Shown here: positions 6,607-6,607 of the stretch, one piece after another
Layout of the letters: each line of letters starts with the position of its first letter
Position numbering within the stretch: position 1 is the stretch's first letter
Assembly: GCA_022508865.1 (NCBI GenBank)
Contig: JAFLUK010000084.1
Coordinates: 1 to 6,607, forward strand
DNA length: 6,607 bases
Direction: 5' to 3'
Origin: Oscillospiraceae bacterium
Lineage (GTDB): Bacteria > Bacillota > Clostridia > Oscillospirales > Acutalibacteraceae
Translations under genes and position numbers: made by a program
Notes under the pieces: model-generated
What the model saw: the letters and a program-made list of their open reading frames with translations, nothing else
What the model was told of the DNA's origin: nothing
Databases searched by the model: none

Positions 6607-6607
6607 T

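Overview
The window is AT-rich DNA with strong GGAGG-type ribosome sites and all genes on the minus strand. An HPr carrying both His15 and a regulatory Ser46, a fused fructose permease and a DgkB-like lipid kinase point to a low-GC Gram-positive bacterium, most likely an anaerobic gut-type clostridium. That placement is inferred from protein style, not from a marker gene.

Layout in the direction of transcription (right to left): a DgkB/YegS-type lipid kinase whose first residues lie beyond the right edge (5719-6606); a small PAP2 lipid phosphatase 21 nt behind it (5194-5697); a strong intrinsic terminator (5125-5154); a roughly 200-nt control region with a probable promoter; fruK (4008-4910); fruA (2027-3958); a near-consensus promoter; ptsH/HPr (1639-1902); a terminator-like hairpin (1566-1612); a structured leader; and ptsI/Enzyme I (3' part beyond the left edge; 489 codons present). 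No gene is visible on the plus strand, and no RNA gene, mobile element or CRISPR array was seen.

Together fruK, fruA, ptsH and ptsI encode a complete phosphoenolpyruvate-to-fructose chain. Enzyme I takes phosphate from PEP (His190) and passes it to HPr (His15). From there it goes to FruA IIA (His67), to FruA IIB (Cys176), and to fructose crossing the IIC channel. FruK then makes fructose-1,6-bisphosphate for glycolysis. No fruR-type regulator is present in the window. The two right-hand genes form a separate lipid-phosphate unit, a kinase with a phosphatase.

Most of the content is ordinary carbon metabolism. The part most worth a second look is the ptsI leader (1465-1532). There a long inverted repeat, with a second competing helix, would bury the ptsI ribosome-binding region in a long stem or an H-type pseudoknot, just downstream of a terminator-like hairpin. 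This looks like an RNA control element separating Enzyme I expression from HPr expression.
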